Below the pieces are notes generated by a model. It saw only the letters and a list, made by a program, of their open reading frames with translations, searched no databases and was not told the DNA's origin. Shown in pieces: positions 56,201 through 56,931 of a DNA stretch of 56,931 nt. The stretch's first letter is position 1. The number at the start of each line of letters is the position of its first letter. The stretch is from Streptococcus sp. HMSC067H01 (GTDB lineage Bacteria; Bacillota; Bacilli; Lactobacillales; Streptococcaceae): contig NZ_KV817781.1 of NCBI RefSeq assembly GCF_001814775.1, positions 373,434 to 430,364 of the forward strand, read 5' to 3'. The position numbers and the translations under genes were made by a program.

Positions 56201-56931
56201 ATGTGTTTTCGTTTTTCTAGAACCGACTTCTTGACTGTCATCTGCTTGATAAATTATTTTGTAGGGGATTGTTTGGGTTTCAATTTTTGGTTGTGGTACA
56301 GGCAGAGGCTCTTTTTTGGTCCCTACAAGGATGATTTCTGGAACCGGGGCTCTTGTTATTTCATTAGAAACCAGTTTGCGACTTTCCTTGCCGTTAGGTG
56401 TCGTCACCTCGGTTAAGATGGTACGTTCACCATCGACTCCAGCTTGAACAAGTCTAACTTGGTCGTCAGATAAAGTTGGGTCTTCCTTTCGAATAGTCTC
56501 ATAAGGAACTGACTCTCTTGTTACTTCCAATTCTGGTTTTTCTTCAACAAGACTTGGTGCACCTTCACTTGGAATTGAGGTGGACTCTACCTTAGTGCCT
56601 ACTGCTATGATTTCGGTAACTGGCGCCAAGGTTACAGTGTTGGATTTGACTTGGCGGACTTCCTTGCCATCTACAGTCGTAACCTCGGTTAAAATAGTAC
56701 GCTCGCCTACTACTCCTGTTTGTATAAGGCGGATTTCACCCTTAAGCAAGTCTGGATCTTCCTGATGAAGAGTGTCATAAGCAACGGCTTCTGTCGTAAC
56801 TTCAAGCTCTGGTTTCACCTCGACCAAGCTTGGTGCACCTTCACTTGGGATTGAGGTGGACTCTACCTTAGTGCCTACTGCGATAATTTCTGATACAGGG
56901 GAGGTGGTGACTTCATTGGAAACTACTTTAC
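53279..56931 (-). CDS. C-terminal part of an M26-family zinc metalloprotease with G5 repeats (IgA1 protease/Zmp)
   Basis: Partial: the frame is open at the right edge, leaving 1216 visible residues. One partial and five complete G5-type repeats come first, each ending in IxVGTK-like sequence; the first two full units share a 276-bp (92-codon) direct repeat. The catalytic domain follows, with zinc ligands HEMTH (54320-54334) and a glutamate 20 residues after the second His (54260-54262), the M26 spacing. Then come the FYARG and FNLNFVYDE motifs and a basic C-terminus. The G5 repeats pass straight into the peptidase domain, with no large beta-helical M26 N domain visible between. The exact target (IgA1 or another protein) cannot be told. 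Confidence 0.88.
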   Translation of the reverse strand, partial: KVVSNEVTTSPVSEIIAVGTKVESTSIPSEGAPSLVEVKPELEVTTEAVAYDTLHQEDPDLLKGEIRLIQTGVVGERTILTEVTTVDGKEVRQVKSNTVTLAPVTEIIAVGTKVESTSIPSEGAPSLVEEKPELEVTRESVPYETIRKEDPTLSDDQVRLVQAGVDGERTILTEVTTPNGKESRKLVSNEITRAPVPEIILVGTKKEPLPVPQPKIETQTIPYKIIYQADDSQEVGSRKTKTHGVNGQVETTTRYTRDQTSGQIIESSTSKTLVEKVDEVVLVGTKPSVETKVIANSTIYEADPTLPYQTEKVAVSGKEGSEKMTTTYQVDAQTGQVTERDHQKEVTAPIDKVVKVGNVETIVISIPIKEERRQDSRLDKDLEKVESQGDSGETTTTRVYEVNSQTGELLSHTETSAVTKAMKPKVILVGTKENKPHLLPVNTELENAIDVRPASQGMKAVDLLSNPYVTNALRPNILGRDVISKKIELKKTNPTITDEEVKEVLRKEYLERLSIKDALEETKKTLDTDLKKVVAHSLSVLGNTAETRSKVRADLEANKEKILLGLTYINRFYNIDFGKTNIRDILAYNPSSFGKKVTSLEWLTSLGSMSYDEMKLVNSPRTFEKYFGKVTDKSTLLDFLDYNRTTFTSMDGDTWLKDATKAIVVEKKSKEKTDENVSLYTKLTSDPAKYGAEPQQIDNRKQYNLATLLGLVNIKEPSIYAITNMATVSYGNIGTYMDSSLAQSNPTQYKAELEKVKAMVELTAERQAAYIDTLYRITKKDNQSKLVTNRLIVDTMKKYTSKQNAGIKEIWSKEFGPEADKGVKDFMSPLGMYSPPQSVGAEANGAGVRYFIDRVLDDRGSATYSHEMTHLLDRTVLFNNYGRRDGTGAEFYARGIFENSYTPETDSYFNLNFVYDESDKESFYNKTPERFKSATDLKEYMHGSFDVLYTLDYLEAEASRGLSASDKTVYFKQLLPSATSGSRTPVSYPNPSVKPTHQSEEIKALTEADASKLGDVHSLIDNHIVVNRYIIKGFTATGKVDANGYYTVDMFDTIYGVNENDKGMSGDISFRKQAFELISGLGYYEGFVPYVSNQYKQDAENENRPLSDQYIFEKILAGKTYAQFKKEQMDERIAKISKLKSITIDYKGKQEEIFSPERMKQLMEEAVKEELAQIKAGNISQKQYRFIETPVQKLKKAIYKAYLKESNEFRNSIYTS

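Overview
The window is chromosomal DNA of a low-GC Gram-positive coccus, almost certainly a mitis-group Streptococcus (oralis/mitis/infantis type). This rests on recognising many proteins as close relatives of pneumococcal ones (MecA, StkP/PhpP, RpoZ, MsrAB, MntE, ScrA/ScrB, the YqeG-YqeH-YhbY-NadD-YqeK-RsfS cluster), on the YSIRK/LPxTG zinc protease at the left edge and on the M26-type protease at the right edge. No rRNA, tRNA, CRISPR, prophage or complete insertion sequence was seen. Local gene sets resemble pneumococcal ones, but from memory their order is a mosaic of several pneumococcal regions.

Layout. 1-673: 5' end of a surface zinc metalloprotease gene, one base after a UPF0340 gene (675-1238). 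1751-4088: mecA and a divergent polysaccharide flippase, followed by a palindromic repeat-like element (4139-4312). 4424-12543: a leftward block with an amidohydrolase, a heterodimeric ABC exporter, msrAB and thrB-hom. 12683-16972: yaaA, a 54-aa membrane protein, a degenerate peptide deformylase and a P-type Mn/Ca ATPase under a yybP-ykoY manganese riboswitch. 17163-20767: a three-gene envelope-decoration operon (polyprenyl-phosphate glycosyltransferase, acyltransferase, GT-C-like membrane protein) lying between the ATPase and an MntE-type manganese exporter (20924-22114). 22154-27828: sucrose uptake and use (scrK, scrA, divergent scrB-scrR). 27864-31700: mevalonate genes mvaA-mvaS and a split ThrE-type exporter. 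31787-41873: stkP-phpP-rsmB-fmt-priA, then rpoZ-gmk and rny. 42067-42737: a YefM-YoeB toxin-antitoxin module bracketed by a 26-bp repeat that is also a terminator. 42735-49191: tmcAL, a methyltransferase and the rsfS...yqeG ribosome/NAD cluster, interrupted by a multi-hairpin element (47367-47499). 49216-53129: CorA, MscS, SstT and an aromatic-acid-exporter-like protein. 53279-56931: 3' part of an M26 zinc metalloprotease with repeated G5 domains.

Functional themes are manganese/calcium export (riboswitch ATPase and MntE), cell-envelope assembly (flippase, glycosyltransferase operon, StkP/PhpP, mevalonate), sucrose metabolism with matched operators in both divergent promoters, translation and ribosome maturation (Fmt, RsmB, PriA, RsfS, YqeH, YhbY, TmcAL), and host interaction through zinc proteases at both edges. 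The least explained parts are the decoration operon, the multi-hairpin element, the toxin-antitoxin cassette between duplicate terminators, the three-PASTA StkP with a Ser/Thr-rich tail, and the same-strand protease pieces at the two ends, which happen to be in register with each other.
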